Below, one piece after another: positions 36,547 through 47,200 of a stretch of DNA of 64,000 nt (its first letter is position 1; every line of letters begins with the position of its first letter). The notes beneath the pieces are model-generated. The model was not told where the DNA came from, did not search any database, and worked only from the letters and a program-made list of their open reading frames with translations. The stretch covers positions 1-64,000 of the forward strand of contig CANJIU010000049.1 in the NCBI GenBank assembly GCA_947474365.1, written 5' to 3'. Position numbers and translations under genes: made by a program. This DNA comes from Opitutia bacterium (lineage in GTDB: Bacteria > Verrucomicrobiota > Verrucomicrobiia > Opitutales > Opitutaceae).

Positions 36547-37734
36547 TCAGCTCGAGCTGGACTTGCCCGCGCCGTCGGCGGTGTCGCGTTTCTGCCAGTT
36601 GTCCGCAAACAAGTTGAAGTGCACCTTGCGCGACGGATGCTCGGCAATCAACGCCTCATCGACGCTCACCCCGAGCCCGGGTCCACCCGGCAAGGCGACA
36701 CAGCCGTCAGCGCCAATCCGGGGCACGCCCGGCGCGGCTTCCATCACATAAGCGTCGTCGAAGTCATTGAAATTTTCCTGGATCATCGCGTTGGTCGTGC
36801 ACGCGTTGAAATGGAGCGCAGCGGCGGTGGATACCGGACCGCCGACGTTGTGCGGCGCGACACGCATATAGTGATACTCGGCCTGCGCCGCGATCTTCTT
36901 GGCGTTCGCAAGGCCGCCGAAGTGCGAAATATCGGTCTGCAGGATGTCGCACGCCTGCAGTTCAAACAATTCGCGCGTGTCGCACGGCGTGTGGATGCGC
37001 TCGCCGGTCGCGATCGGGATACCGAGCGGGGCGACGGCGTCCATCACCTTCTTGAGCGCCTTCAAGTTCTCCGGCGGCACCGGTTCCTCAAACCATCCCG
37101 GGCGAAACACCGCGAGTTCACGCACCATCTCGATGGCGCCAATCGGCGTGAAGCGGCCGTGCATCTCAATCAGCAAGTCAACGTCGGGACCGACCGCCTC
37201 GCGCACCGCTGCCACGAGGGCAATGGAGCGGCGTTTCTCGTCGAGGGGAAAATCGAAAAAGCACGACCCGAACGGATCGAACTTGAGCGCACGGTAACCC
37301 ATGGCGACCGCGGCGCAGGCCGCGTCGGCAAACTGCCCGGGCGTGCGATCGACGCGATACCAGCCATTGGCGTAGAGCTTGATCCGCTCGCGCACCGCAC
37401 CACCGAGCAACCGGTAGACCGGCTGGTTGAGGGCCTTGCCCTTGATGTCCCAGCACGCGACTTCGAGCAGCGCGAGCGATGACATGGCGATTTCTCCCGG
37501 CCGCCCGAAGTCGCCCAGCATCATGTCGTAAACCAGCCGCTCCGTGTCGAACGGATCACGGCCTATCAGGTAGCGCGCGGCCGATTCGGCGAGGTAGCCG
37601 ATCACCGCCTGGGTCTTGTTCGGCGGGCGCACTTCGCCCCAACCAGTGATACCTTCGTCGGTTTCGACCTTCACGAAGACCAGTTCCCGCCAGGCGGTGC
37701 CGAGGACAACAGGGGTGACGCGGGTGACTTTCAT
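36547..37734 (-). CDS. enolase-superfamily sugar-acid dehydratase (MR/MLE type)
   Basis: The 395-residue protein has the capping domain (about 1-125) with GWGEVRPPNKT and the barrel domain (about 130-370). Catalytic features are visible: LKFDPFG around the KxD position, metal-ligand segments IEMHGRF, FEEPVPPEN and ATGERIHT, and the general-base region APHNVGG. The pattern is close to galactonate/mannonate-type dehydratases, which remove water from sugar acids to give 2-keto-3-deoxy acids in the cytoplasm. The substrate cannot be fixed. I start at the ATG at 37734; the frame runs 66 codons further upstream without protein character. It follows the sulfatase on the same strand with a 65-bp gap in which the enolase gene is first. 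Confidence 0.83.
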   Translation of the reverse strand: MKVTRVTPVVLGTAWRELVFVKVETDEGITGWGEVRPPNKTQAVIGYLAESAARYLIGRDPFDTERLVYDMMLGDFGRPGEIAMSSLALLEVACWDIKGKALNQPVYRLLGGAVRERIKLYANGWYRVDRTPGQFADAACAAVAMGYRALKFDPFGSCFFDFPLDEKRRSIALVAAVREAVGPDVDLLIEMHGRFTPIGAIEMVRELAVFRPGWFEEPVPPENLKALKKVMDAVAPLGIPIATGERIHTPCDTRELFELQACDILQTDISHFGGLANAKKIAAQAEYHYMRVAPHNVGGPVSTAAALHFNACTTNAMIQENFNDFDDAYVMEAAPGVPRIGADGCVALPGGPGLGVSVDEALIAEHPSRKVHFNLFADNWQKRDTADGAGKSSSS

Positions 37735-37825
37735 CGGAACGCATCGTTGCCTGACGGCACCCGCCTCCGCAACCAAAGGGTTGGTCAAATTTCGGTCGGA
37801 GCCGGTGAAGTCCCAGTCGACCCAC

Positions 37826-39814
37826 CTACGTTGCTCCGGACTTCGGAAGCAATTCCTTGGCCCCCGCCTCGCCCCTTGGCGCCAGCGGGAGAGTGAACCA
37901 AAAGGTCGAACCTCGGCCAAATTCGCTCTCAAAGCCGATCTGGCCGCCCATCAGTTCCACGAGCCGCTTTGAAATCGCGAGGCCCAGGCCCGCGCCGCCA
38001 TAGAGGCGGGAATTCGTGGCGTCGACCTGATTGAAGTGCTGGAAAATTTCCGCGTGCCGATCCCGGGGAATGCCGATGCCGGTGTCCGTCACGGTGAATC
38101 GCAAATGGGATCGCCCGCTCTGGTCGACGCCGTGGACCTGGACTGTGATTCCCCCCCGCTCCGTGAACTTGATCCCGTTGCTGACGAGATTCCCGAGCAC
38201 CTGAAGCAAGCGTGGGCCGTCGGCGCAAAGCCGGGGCGGGGTGCCTGGCGCAATCGAGACGCTCAACGACAATTGGCGCTCACGCGCCTTCGTCTCATAA
38301 CCGTTGGCGAGTTCCGCCACCAGGGCAGCGGTATCGAGCGCCTTGGTTTTGAGGGGAATCCGGGCCGACTCCATGTCAGAGTAGTCGAGGATGTCGTTCA
38401 AGATGCGCAACAGGTCTTCGCCTGATTCCTTCAGCGCCTCGACATAGCTGCGTTGGTCGACGTCGAGCGTGGTGTCGAGCAGCAGGCCGGAGAAGCCGAT
38501 TACGGCGTTCATCGGTGTCCGGATCTCATGGCTCATGGTGGACAGAAATGCCGACTTCGCCCGATTGCCGAGTTCCGCCTCGGCCTTGGCCTGAGTCAGG
38601 ACCTGCTCCACATTCTTGCGCACGGTGATATCCTGGAGCGATCCGAAGACACGGAGGGTTTTTCCATCGACTTGTTCCGCCTCACCGGTGGTCCGCACCC
38701 ACAGGTTGCGGCCAAGGGCCGTGATGAACGAAAGCTCGAGGTCCCACGGTTCGCCGCGGGACAGGGCGCGCTGGAAAGCTGAACTCACGATCGGCACGCT
38801 TCCCGCAGCGTAAAACGCAACCGAGTTTTCGAGCGTCGGCTCATGGTTGGACGGCGTGAGTTCGTGCAGGCGAAACATCTCCTCCGTCCAATGCAGCCGG
38901 CCCGTGGTGCAGTCGTATTCCCAGCCGCCGATCTGTGCGGACTGCTGGGTTTGCCGGAGCAGCCGGGCCTGGAGGGCCAGAACGGCCTCGCTGCGCTTGC
39001 GCGCCGTGATGTCGGTACGAATCGCGATGTACTTGGCCGGCTTGCCCTCCCGCCGGCCGAGCGGCACCACCGTCGTATCGACCCAGTAGCGGCCGCCGTC
39101 CTTGGCCAGGTTGCAGACCTCGCCGTGCCAGACCTCGCCGCGGCTGATCGTGGCCCACATCCCGCAGAAGAATTCCTTGGAATGCTGGCCGGAATTCAGC
39201 ACGCGATGGTTGCGCCCGATCAGTTCCTCCCGGGTGTACTGCGACAGCGCGCAAAACTTCTCGTTGACATAGGTGATCGTGCCCCGCGTATCGGTGACCG
39301 CCACGATGGCGTGCTGATCGAGGGCAAACTCGTGCTCCTCCAAATCCCGCAACGAGAGTTCCGCCCGGTCGCGCGCCGCGATCAAATCGCGATTCATCGC
39401 CCGTCCGCGCTGCTGGCCCACCACGCCCGCGGTAACGTCAAGGATTGTGATCGCCAGATGGTCCGACGGCGCCGCCAGAAGGCGCAGGTGGCATTCCTGC
39501 TGCATCTCGCTGAACCCGCTGATGTGCCCGACCGGTAACGGCACTGGGATCAACCAGTGGTGAAACATCTGGGATAAAACGCGGGGCTGCCGGCTGGCGC
39601 GGGTCTCAGCCAGCAAACGGCCCAGCTTGGGCGCGTCCGGGTAGATCTCGGTCAATCGCCTCCCCTGCACCGATTCAAGCGAACGTCCGGTCCAGCGCTG
39701 CAAACATTGATTCCACCGCACAACACAGTCCTCGGCGTCAAGCTGCAGCAGACCGCAGGGCAATGCGTCGATGAGCGGCCCGCCGTCACCTGAATTCAGG
39801 GGGTTGCCAAGCAT
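37826..39814 (-). CDS. PAS-sensor histidine kinase
   Basis: The 662-residue soluble kinase has an N-terminal PAS-like domain (about 10-105), two further PAS domains (about 160-275 and 290-405, the first with the IRTDITARKR exit), a HisKA dimerisation domain with the phospho-accepting histidine near residue 429 in MSHEIRTPMNAVIGF, and an HATPase domain (about 525-650) with LVSNGIKF, DTGIGIP and GAGLGLAIS. There is no transmembrane segment and no receiver. The start overlaps the end of the CheC-like gene by 19 bp. Its likely phosphate acceptor is therefore the CheY-like protein two genes upstream in the same transcript. Confidence 0.87.
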   Translation of the reverse strand: MLGNPLNSGDGGPLIDALPCGLLQLDAEDCVVRWNQCLQRWTGRSLESVQGRRLTEIYPDAPKLGRLLAETRASRQPRVLSQMFHHWLIPVPLPVGHISGFSEMQQECHLRLLAAPSDHLAITILDVTAGVVGQQRGRAMNRDLIAARDRAELSLRDLEEHEFALDQHAIVAVTDTRGTITYVNEKFCALSQYTREELIGRNHRVLNSGQHSKEFFCGMWATISRGEVWHGEVCNLAKDGGRYWVDTTVVPLGRREGKPAKYIAIRTDITARKRSEAVLALQARLLRQTQQSAQIGGWEYDCTTGRLHWTEEMFRLHELTPSNHEPTLENSVAFYAAGSVPIVSSAFQRALSRGEPWDLELSFITALGRNLWVRTTGEAEQVDGKTLRVFGSLQDITVRKNVEQVLTQAKAEAELGNRAKSAFLSTMSHEIRTPMNAVIGFSGLLLDTTLDVDQRSYVEALKESGEDLLRILNDILDYSDMESARIPLKTKALDTAALVAELANGYETKARERQLSLSVSIAPGTPPRLCADGPRLLQVLGNLVSNGIKFTERGGITVQVHGVDQSGRSHLRFTVTDTGIGIPRDRHAEIFQHFNQVDATNSRLYGGAGLGLAISKRLVELMGGQIGFESEFGRGSTFWFTLPLAPRGEAGAKELLPKSGAT

Positions 39815-40416
39815 GTCAGCTTACTGATGAGGCCCGCCAGGCTGGTATCGGGAAACATCATGAGGAAATAACCGCTGATCCGATCTTCCCGTATGGAGAG
39901 CGAGGCTCGCATGATAATCACCTTGGCCAGGCGGGGGTCGACGATGTCAGAAATGAGATCGATGTAGTTCTTGGTGCCGCGGAGCTGCAGTTGCGGCATC
40001 TCATACTCCACCGGAGCGTCGAGTTCGCTGGCGAGCAGTCCGATGACATTGCCGATGACAATGTTGCCGAGCTCAAGCATGGCGCCCTGTTCGTTCACAT
40101 CGAACGCATCGTCACCGGCCTCCTTGCCCAAGAGCAACTCGGCCAGGCGCACGGCCCCCGCACGATTCAGAACCAGCATGGCGTGACCGCCGATGCCACC
40201 GGAAAACGCCTGGCTCACCCGTATCGTGATGCCATGGCACGACTCCAGGACATGGTCCCCGGCGGTGTGGTTGATCAATTCCAGCGTCGGGATTGTCATC
40301 GTCACCTCCCGGCCCGTGAGCTCCGACAGCCCGCGCGCGGCACGCCCGACGCCAATGTTGACGAGCTCCAGGAGAACGTCAGCGGTCGCCGGGGCCAGCG
40401 TTGGCGTGGAGATCAT
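39796..40416 (-). CDS. CheC-like CheY-P phosphatase
   Basis: The 206-residue protein has both halves of the CheC family signature: D13-x3-E17-x2-N20 in DVLLELVNIG with P43, and E115-x2-N118 in LELGNIVIGN with P141. In CheC and CheX these Glu/Asn pairs remove phosphate from CheY-type receivers. The second site has glycine at the first position but keeps the catalytic pair. The start at 40416 overlaps the stop of the receiver gene (ATGA), and its end overlaps the kinase gene. Kinase, receiver and phosphatase thus form one tightly coupled module. There is no CheA or CheW in the window. Confidence 0.85.
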   Translation of the reverse strand: MISTPTLAPATADVLLELVNIGVGRAARGLSELTGREVTMTIPTLELINHTAGDHVLESCHGITIRVSQAFSGGIGGHAMLVLNRAGAVRLAELLLGKEAGDDAFDVNEQGAMLELGNIVIGNVIGLLASELDAPVEYEMPQLQLRGTKNYIDLISDIVDPRLAKVIIMRASLSIREDRISGYFLMMFPDTSLAGLISKLTCLATP

Positions 40417-40775
40417 GCGGCAATCAATTTGCCGAGAGCCGCCTGTAATTTCTCCAAGGTGATCGGCTTTTCGATGAAATCCGTGGCGCCCAGATCCCGG
40501 CACTTCTGGCGGACGGTTTTCTGGACATCGGCGGAGATCACGATGATCCGCGGTCGTCGCGCATTTCCTTCCATCGCAGAAAGGAAAGCCAGTCCGCTCA
40601 TCCCCGGCATCAGCAGGTCGAGCGTGACAAGATCCGGCCCGAGCGCCGGAAGTGCCGCCAGCGCGAGTGACGCGTCGCCAAATTCATCCACCTGGGCCTG
40701 AGGATGGGCCTCCAGCAGCGCGGTCCGGATTAGCCGGCGCATGAACAGGGAGTCATCAACAATCGCGATCTTCAT
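40413..40775 (-). CDS. CheY-like single-domain response regulator
   Basis: The 120-residue protein is a bare receiver domain. The acidic pocket is D7-D8, the phosphorylation site is D53 in LDLLMPG, S81 and K103 (EKPI) complete the active site. With no output domain it should act by binding a partner when phosphorylated. It is the first gene of the three-gene receiver/CheC/kinase unit and lies 101 bp after the hybrid kinase. The ATGA overlap with the CheC-like gene suggests coupled translation. Confidence 0.87.
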   Translation of the reverse strand: MKIAIVDDSLFMRRLIRTALLEAHPQAQVDEFGDASLALAALPALGPDLVTLDLLMPGMSGLAFLSAMEGNARRPRIIVISADVQKTVRQKCRDLGATDFIEKPITLEKLQAALGKLIAA

Positions 40776-40876
40776 GGGGAGAGTAATCGAGCAGGGACGC
40801 CACCGAGGCGCAGGCGGCGGAAAGGCAGCCCGTCACCTTATCGGACCCGATGGAAGCAACTTGAGGGAAACCGGGA

Positions 40877-43800
40877 TCAACCGGCCCGGTCTTCCGGCCC
40901 CGCGTCAAGCTGCGTGCGCACGGCGGCGAGCACCTTGTGCAACTCGAAGGGCTTGGAGATGAATTCCACGTCGAATCCGAACGTCTTCCGGTCCTTGCCC
41001 AGCGTGGGGCTGTAGCCACTGATAAAAATGATTCGCAGGTCCGGACGATCCGCCAGCAGGGCTTTCGCCAGATCCGCCCCACTGACGCCGTCCGGCATCA
41101 CCAAGTCGGTGATCAACAGCCGAATTTCCTTCCGGTGCTCTGGCCAGAGAGCCTGCGCGGCAACTCCCGAGGCCGCTTCCAGGACGTGGTATCCCGACCG
41201 TTGCAACAGCAGGCATAACAGGCTGCGCACCGCATGTTCATCCTCGACGACGAGGATCGTCTCGCCGCGACCGGATTTTTTCAAATGCGTCGGCGTCTCC
41301 TCGAACCCCGGAGCCGGGGCCGTCTTGATCGCAGGGAGATAGACGCGAAACGTGGTGCCGACCCCGACCTCGGTGTCGACCTCGATCCAGCCATGGTGCT
41401 GCTGCACGATGCCATAGACGGTCGCGAGACCGAGCCCGGTTCCCTGGCCCTGTTCCTTCGTCGTAAAAAAGGGCTCGAATATATGCTCCAGCACTTCCGG
41501 CGGCATGCCGCAGCCGTGGTCGGTCACCCGGAGACAGACAAACGTTCCGGCGCGGGCCACACTCTCCGATGGCGCCAGCTCGCCGGGGTTGTTCCTCTCC
41601 ACGGAACGTCGATCGGGCCGCACCCGCCGCTCGACACCGCGCCATTCGGACAGGCTTGCCGAAGCAGTCTCGGAGGCGAAGGTGACGGTTTCGGTTCCGA
41701 TGATCAGCTTGCCACCCTGCGGCATCGCGTCGCGGGCGTTAACCGACAGGTTGAGGATGATCTGGTCCAACATGCCGGCATCTGCGTTCACCATCTGCGG
41801 CTGGGACGCGAAGGCGACGTCGAGACTGAGGTTCTCCCCGAGAATGCGCCGGAGCATTTTCAACATCTCGGTGACGACCTGGTTCAGATCGAGATCGTGC
41901 CGGACCGGCTCGGTGCGCCGGCTAAAGAGCAGGAGCTGACGCGTCAGACTCGCGGCGCGGTTGCCCGCCTTGCTGATCTGCTGCAGCAATTCCTTCTGGA
42001 TGGCCGGAGCCACATGATCATCCTGCAGGATCGCCGTGCTGCCGAGGATCGCCGTGAGCAGATTGTTGAAATCATGCGCGATGCCACCGGACAACTGGCC
42101 GATCGCCTCCAATTTTTGCGACTGCCGCAGCTGCGCCTCGACCCCTCTTTTTTCCCGCTCGATCCTCTCCTGCACGGAGACATCGCGTAGAATCACCGTG
42201 AACAGCGACTCCTCGCCCAAGTTGACCTGCGAAATCGAAGCCTCGAGGGGAAATTCGTCGCCGTCAGCCCGCAGGCCGTGGACGACGCCGGGATTGCCCA
42301 TCGCCCGGCCGGTATGGCCCGAACTCGCAAAGTGCTCAACGTGCCGGCGGTGACCCGACCGGAACCGCGCCGGGATGAACCGATCCAAAGGCTGTCCGAT
42401 GGCCTGCGCCCGCGGAAACCGGAACATCGCCTCCGCCGCGGGATTGAAAATCACGATCTGCTGCCGGGCATCTACCGTGATGATCGCGTCCATCGCGGAA
42501 TCGATGATGCTGGCGAGACGGAGCTCGCTCTCTTTGATTTTTTTCTTCGTCTGTGCCTGCCGCCAGATGTCCTCGCGCAGATTGGCGAGCAATTGGGCGT
42601 TGTGCAGGATGAGCGCCAGAGCGTCGGCCAGCTGCGCCGCTTCGGCGTGCTCTTCTAAACTGAAATCCAAATCTTCCGCCCGCCGCGTCATCTCAAGGAC
42701 CCCGAGATGCTCCGTCCCCAAGGTGATGGGAACATGCAACACCACCGCACCCTTCGGGGCCGCGGCCGGATCCACGCCCTCTCCCGCGTCAGCGTGGGTC
42801 TTGGTCCGGAGCGTCCGGCCACTGTCAAACGCGACCCAGGCAGGTTCCGTCCCTCCTCGGGTCAGAATCACATTGCTGGCCAGAGCCCCGACGTCGCGAT
42901 TCCACGTGGCCCGGCTGACGAGCGCGTCGCCCTCGCGAAGATAGATCACCGTCTGCTTCGCGTCGAACGTCCTCGCGACCTGCTCGGCGGTCGCGGGCAG
43001 CAGTTCGTCGAGTTCCCGATGGGCGAGGAGATCGCGCACGATCTGGCCCAGACCGGCGAGAAACGCATTGCGATGTCGCATCGCGGCCTCGGCCTGGCGC
43101 CGGGCCGTCACATCGCGGATGACCGAAATAAAGTAAGTCAATTCCCCGTGCTCGTCATGGATCGGGGAGATTGTCAGGTCATTCCAAAACGGAGTGCCAT
43201 CCTTCCGATGGTTGAGTACTTCGCCGGAGTACCCGACCCCACTCTCGATTGCGCAACGAATCGCCTCGCGGACCTCGGGATCGCTTTTCGGTCCCCACAA
43301 AAAACCGGGATTTCGGCCCAACGTCTCCATTTCCTCATAGCCGGTGATGGCGGCGAAGGCGGCATTCGTCGCGATGATCCGCCGGTCTCCACCGCAAATA
43401 ATGACGCCCTGCGAGATCGCTTTCAGGGCCAAATCGCTCACCCGCAGTTTTTCCTCCGCGCGCTTGCGCGCCGTAAGGTCGGTATTTGTTCCCAGCAGCC
43501 GGATCGCCCGGCCGGTGGCGTCCCGCAGCGTCAGGCCACGCGAGAGGATGGGCACATAATGCCCGGCCTTGTGCCGCAGGCGGACTTCGAAATCAAAAGT
43601 GCTCGTCGTCCCCGACAAGGCCTCAGCCAACAGCCCCAACACCCGCTCCTGATCATCCGGGTGCATGAGGCTCCGCCACAGGTCGACCGAAAGGGGCAAC
43701 TCGTTCGGCTCATATCCGATCATCTCCCACCAGCGGTCGGAATAAAACACCTCCTGCGAGATCAAATCCCGATCCCACACGCCGTCAGTTGAAGCCTGGA

Positions 43801-44272
43801 GCACAAGGCGCAGCCGCTCCTCCGACCGCTGCACCTTGAGATCCGCAGCGTGCTTAAAAAGCGCCATCTCGATCACGGTGTGCAGTTCCCGTTCGGAAAA
43901 GGGTTTCAGGATGTAGCCAAAAGGGTCGGTCAGCTTGGCCCGCTCAAGCGTGGCATCCTCCGCGAACGCGGTCAGGAAGACGACCGGAATCGAAAACTGC
44001 GCACGAATCACGCTGGCGGTGGCGATGCCGTCCATCTCCCCGGAGAGCCGGATATCCATCAGCACGAGGTCGGGCCGGAGCGTCCCCGTCAAGGCGATGG
44101 CCTCCTCACCCCGGCTGGCGTCGCCGACCGGATCGTAACCCTGCTCCCGCAATTGGCGCTCAATGTCGCGAACGACGATCGCCTCGTCTTCGACAACAAG
44201 TATTCTTCGCTTTTTCACAGTTGATGACATGACAGGAAACGGGGGAAGGCGAAAGGAAACATCGGCGCCCAT
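40877..44272 (-). CDS. hybrid histidine kinase, REC-PAS-PAS-GAF-PAS-HisKA-HATPase-REC
   Basis: The 1131-residue soluble protein opens with a receiver (about 20-140; LMDIRL holds the phospho-Asp), followed by PAS domains (about 150-270, 280-400), a GAF domain (about 415-570), another PAS (about 590-705), a HisKA domain with H733 in GGIAHDFNNLL, an HATPase domain (about 830-985) and a C-terminal receiver (about 1005-1120, phospho-Asp in LLITDLVMP). The ATG overlaps the stop of the upstream kinase as TGATG; an in-frame ATG at 44230 is an alternative start. The N-terminal receiver is well placed to accept phosphate from the upstream kinase, linking two membrane and cytoplasmic sensors in one relay. 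Signal unknown. Confidence 0.87.
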   Translation of the reverse strand: MGADVSFRLPPFPVMSSTVKKRRILVVEDEAIVVRDIERQLREQGYDPVGDASRGEEAIALTGTLRPDLVLMDIRLSGEMDGIATASVIRAQFSIPVVFLTAFAEDATLERAKLTDPFGYILKPFSERELHTVIEMALFKHAADLKVQRSEERLRLVLQASTDGVWDRDLISQEVFYSDRWWEMIGYEPNELPLSVDLWRSLMHPDDQERVLGLLAEALSGTTSTFDFEVRLRHKAGHYVPILSRGLTLRDATGRAIRLLGTNTDLTARKRAEEKLRVSDLALKAISQGVIICGGDRRIIATNAAFAAITGYEEMETLGRNPGFLWGPKSDPEVREAIRCAIESGVGYSGEVLNHRKDGTPFWNDLTISPIHDEHGELTYFISVIRDVTARRQAEAAMRHRNAFLAGLGQIVRDLLAHRELDELLPATAEQVARTFDAKQTVIYLREGDALVSRATWNRDVGALASNVILTRGGTEPAWVAFDSGRTLRTKTHADAGEGVDPAAAPKGAVVLHVPITLGTEHLGVLEMTRRAEDLDFSLEEHAEAAQLADALALILHNAQLLANLREDIWRQAQTKKKIKESELRLASIIDSAMDAIITVDARQQIVIFNPAAEAMFRFPRAQAIGQPLDRFIPARFRSGHRRHVEHFASSGHTGRAMGNPGVVHGLRADGDEFPLEASISQVNLGEESLFTVILRDVSVQERIEREKRGVEAQLRQSQKLEAIGQLSGGIAHDFNNLLTAILGSTAILQDDHVAPAIQKELLQQISKAGNRAASLTRQLLLFSRRTEPVRHDLDLNQVVTEMLKMLRRILGENLSLDVAFASQPQMVNADAGMLDQIILNLSVNARDAMPQGGKLIIGTETVTFASETASASLSEWRGVERRVRPDRRSVERNNPGELAPSESVARAGTFVCLRVTDHGCGMPPEVLEHIFEPFFTTKEQGQGTGLGLATVYGIVQQHHGWIEVDTEVGVGTTFRVYLPAIKTAPAPGFEETPTHLKKSGRGETILVVEDEHAVRSLLCLLLQRSGYHVLEAASGVAAQALWPEHRKEIRLLITDLVMPDGVSGADLAKALLADRPDLRIIFISGYSPTLGKDRKTFGFDVEFISKPFELHKVLAAVRTQLDAGPEDRAG

Positions 44273-47200
44273 CAGTCCGAAATTAGGCCGACTCCGAAGG
44301 TGACGGTGAACACAGCCGCGGATCCCTTTTCGATTTCCAGCTGGCTCCCGAGCTGCCGGGCGAGGTCGCCGACCAGCTGCATCCCGAGCGACCGCGCCTT
44401 TTTCTCCGCGAAATCCGCCGGAAGGCCGACTCCGGTGTCGCTGACTCGCAGGCGCAGGCGTGCCCCATCGTCAACCAAAGTGAGTTCAATCCGAACCTCG
44501 CCGGAGCGGCCGGCCGGGAATCCGTGTTGGAGTGAGTTGGAAAGCAGTTCGTTGACCAGCAGACCGCAGGGGAGCGCCAAATCCATCGACACCCTCGCCG
44601 AGACCAGGTCCTGCCGGAGCTGGATCGCTCCGGACGCGGGGCCCAGCGTGCGAAACGACTGCGTGGCCAGTTTTCCAAGGTACGCACCGAGGTCCACCGC
44701 CGAAAAATCCTTGGAGCGGTAAAGCGCCTCATGCAATTGCGCCATCGACCGGATGCGGCCCACCATAGCACCCAAAACCTCCCGCGTCGCCGGAAGCTCG
44801 CTCCGGCCACTTTCAAGCCGCAAGAGGCTGGTGATGACCTGGAGGTTGTTTTTTACCCGGTGATGAACCTCCTTTAACAGAGCTTCCTTTTCGTGCAACG
44901 ATGCCTGGACCGAGAGTTCCGCCGTCTTGCGCGCCGTGATGTCGAAGAACGAGGTGACAAAACGGTTCCCGACGATTGGCGATGTCGCGACGTGATACCA
45001 GCGGCGGCCGATCGGGCTCTGAAATTCGGTATGCCGCACGTCCGTCCGGCTCCGGTGAGCGTCCCAGAATTCCTTAATGTCAGCCGCCGACAGGCCGTAA
45101 ACCTCGCTGGCGAGCCCGCCGACAATTTTCTTCCCGCGATAATCCGCGGTCGAATGGAACGCCCGGTTGATCTCCAGGATCCGGTAGTCGATCATCTCCC
45201 CCTGTTCGTCGTAGACCACCTCGTTCAGGGCGACCCCTTCCGACATCGTCTCGAAGATCGTCTGCAGCTTGGCCTGGCTGTCCATCGCCGCTTCCTCCGC
45301 CAATTTTTTCCCGGTGACGTCGATATGGCAGCCCATCATGCGCAGGGGCCGTCCGGTCTCGTCACGGGTGACATCCGCCCGGGCCAGGATCCATCGCCAG
45401 GATCCGTCGCGGTGGCGCAGGCGAAACTCGGGGTCGAAGATCGGACGGCGTCCCTCCAGATAGTCCGAGATGGCAGAGAGCGTAGGCGGTCGGTCGGCCG
45501 GATGCACCCGTGTCTCCCATTCCTCGAAATGATCCCCCAGTTCGTCATTCGCGTAGCCCAATTGCCGTTTCCACTCCGGAGAAAAATAAACCTCGTTGGT
45601 GACCAGATTCCAGTCCCACAGACCGACATTGGACGCGTGGACCAACAATTTCAGCCGAGCCTCACTCTCCCGCAATGCCTGCTCCGCCCGCCGGTACGCC
45701 GAGATGGCCTCGACGACACCGATGCTGAACCGGGGGAGAGCGCCCTTCGTCGCCATCGCGGAAACGAAGACCCGTGCCCAGACCGTCGTACCGTCCTTGT
45801 GACGGTACCGCTTTTCGAGAGAGAATTCGCGAATCTCACCGCTGGCGACCCGCTGGTTCCAAGTCCGGGATTCCTCGACACCGTCCGGATGGGTGACGGT
45901 ACCGATCGTCATCCGGAGCAGTTCATCCGACGAATACCCGATCATCTCGCAGAAGCGACGGTTGACGCGCACAAAGGCGCCCGAGGTTGAATCGACGACA
46001 GTGACACCCGTTCCGGCCTGTTCAAAGACGGCCTCGAACCGCACCTCGCTTTCGCGCAGCGCGGCCTCGACGCGTTTGCGGGCGCTGATGTCGCGGGCGA
46101 CCAGTTCCACCGCCGGACTCCCGTCATAAAATATCGGGATGCTTTGGATCTCCACCTCCGCCATCGAGCCATCGCGCCGCAGGAAACCCATCTCGACGAG
46201 GGGCATTGCACCCGTGACGTTGGCCAGGCGCTCGGTCACGAGGGGATGATAGTCCGGATGGGTGACCTCCAAAACCTGTTTTCCTGCGAGATCATCCACC
46301 GTCGTCGCACCCAGCAAGGCAATCGCGGCAGGGTTGACATAGTTGATCCGGCCGTGCCGATGCACGATGACCGCGTCGGGCGACCACTCAATCATCGTCC
46401 GAAAGCGCTGCTCGCTGTCCCGCAGAGCGTCCTCCGAACGCCTGCGCTCTGAGATATCGGTGATGGTCCCCGTCATGAGCAGCGGTTTCCCGGCGGCGTC
46501 GCGCTCCACCAGGCCGCGCGATACGACCCAAAGGTAGTCGCCGGTCTTGCGCCGCAGCCGCATTTCAATCTGGAACGGGAGGCCGCTTTCCAGACTCCGA
46601 TTCGACACCTGCATGACCCGCGCAAGGTCGTCGGGGTGGATCAGGGCGTTGAAGGACCCGAAATCCTTCGGGGAATCATCCGGAGGATATCCGAGCATTT
46701 CCAACCACCGCGGCGAACAGTATTCCGCCCCCGTGACGATATTCTGCTCCCACATCCCGTCGTTGGTGCCCCGCTCCATGCGGCGATACCGACCCTCGCT
46801 CGCCTGCAACTCAGCCGTGCGCTTCCGCACCATTTCCTCCGCCCGCTCGCGGTACGTCTGCAGGCCCACCAGCCATGCGACCAGCAACACGACGCCCATC
46901 GGAGACGACAAGGCCAGCACGGACAGCGGCGAGCGGGACGCAGGAACAAAATCCGGCCCGCGATTCCAGCCGAGCGTAAACCGCTGCCCACCGAGATCGA
47001 GTGAGGTGACCTGGTCGAACCTCGCGGGAAAAACCCGGGACGGTCCAGAAGCGTAGAGCAGACGGGCGGGATCGGCCCGGTCTCCGTCAAAAAAATGGAG
47101 TTCGATTTTTTCGCGGCGTTTTCCCAGCACGCCCTGCAGGAAACGGGGAGTGACAAAGGGTGCGTAGATCCACGCCTGCAGCGCCGAGCGGCGTTGGGCC

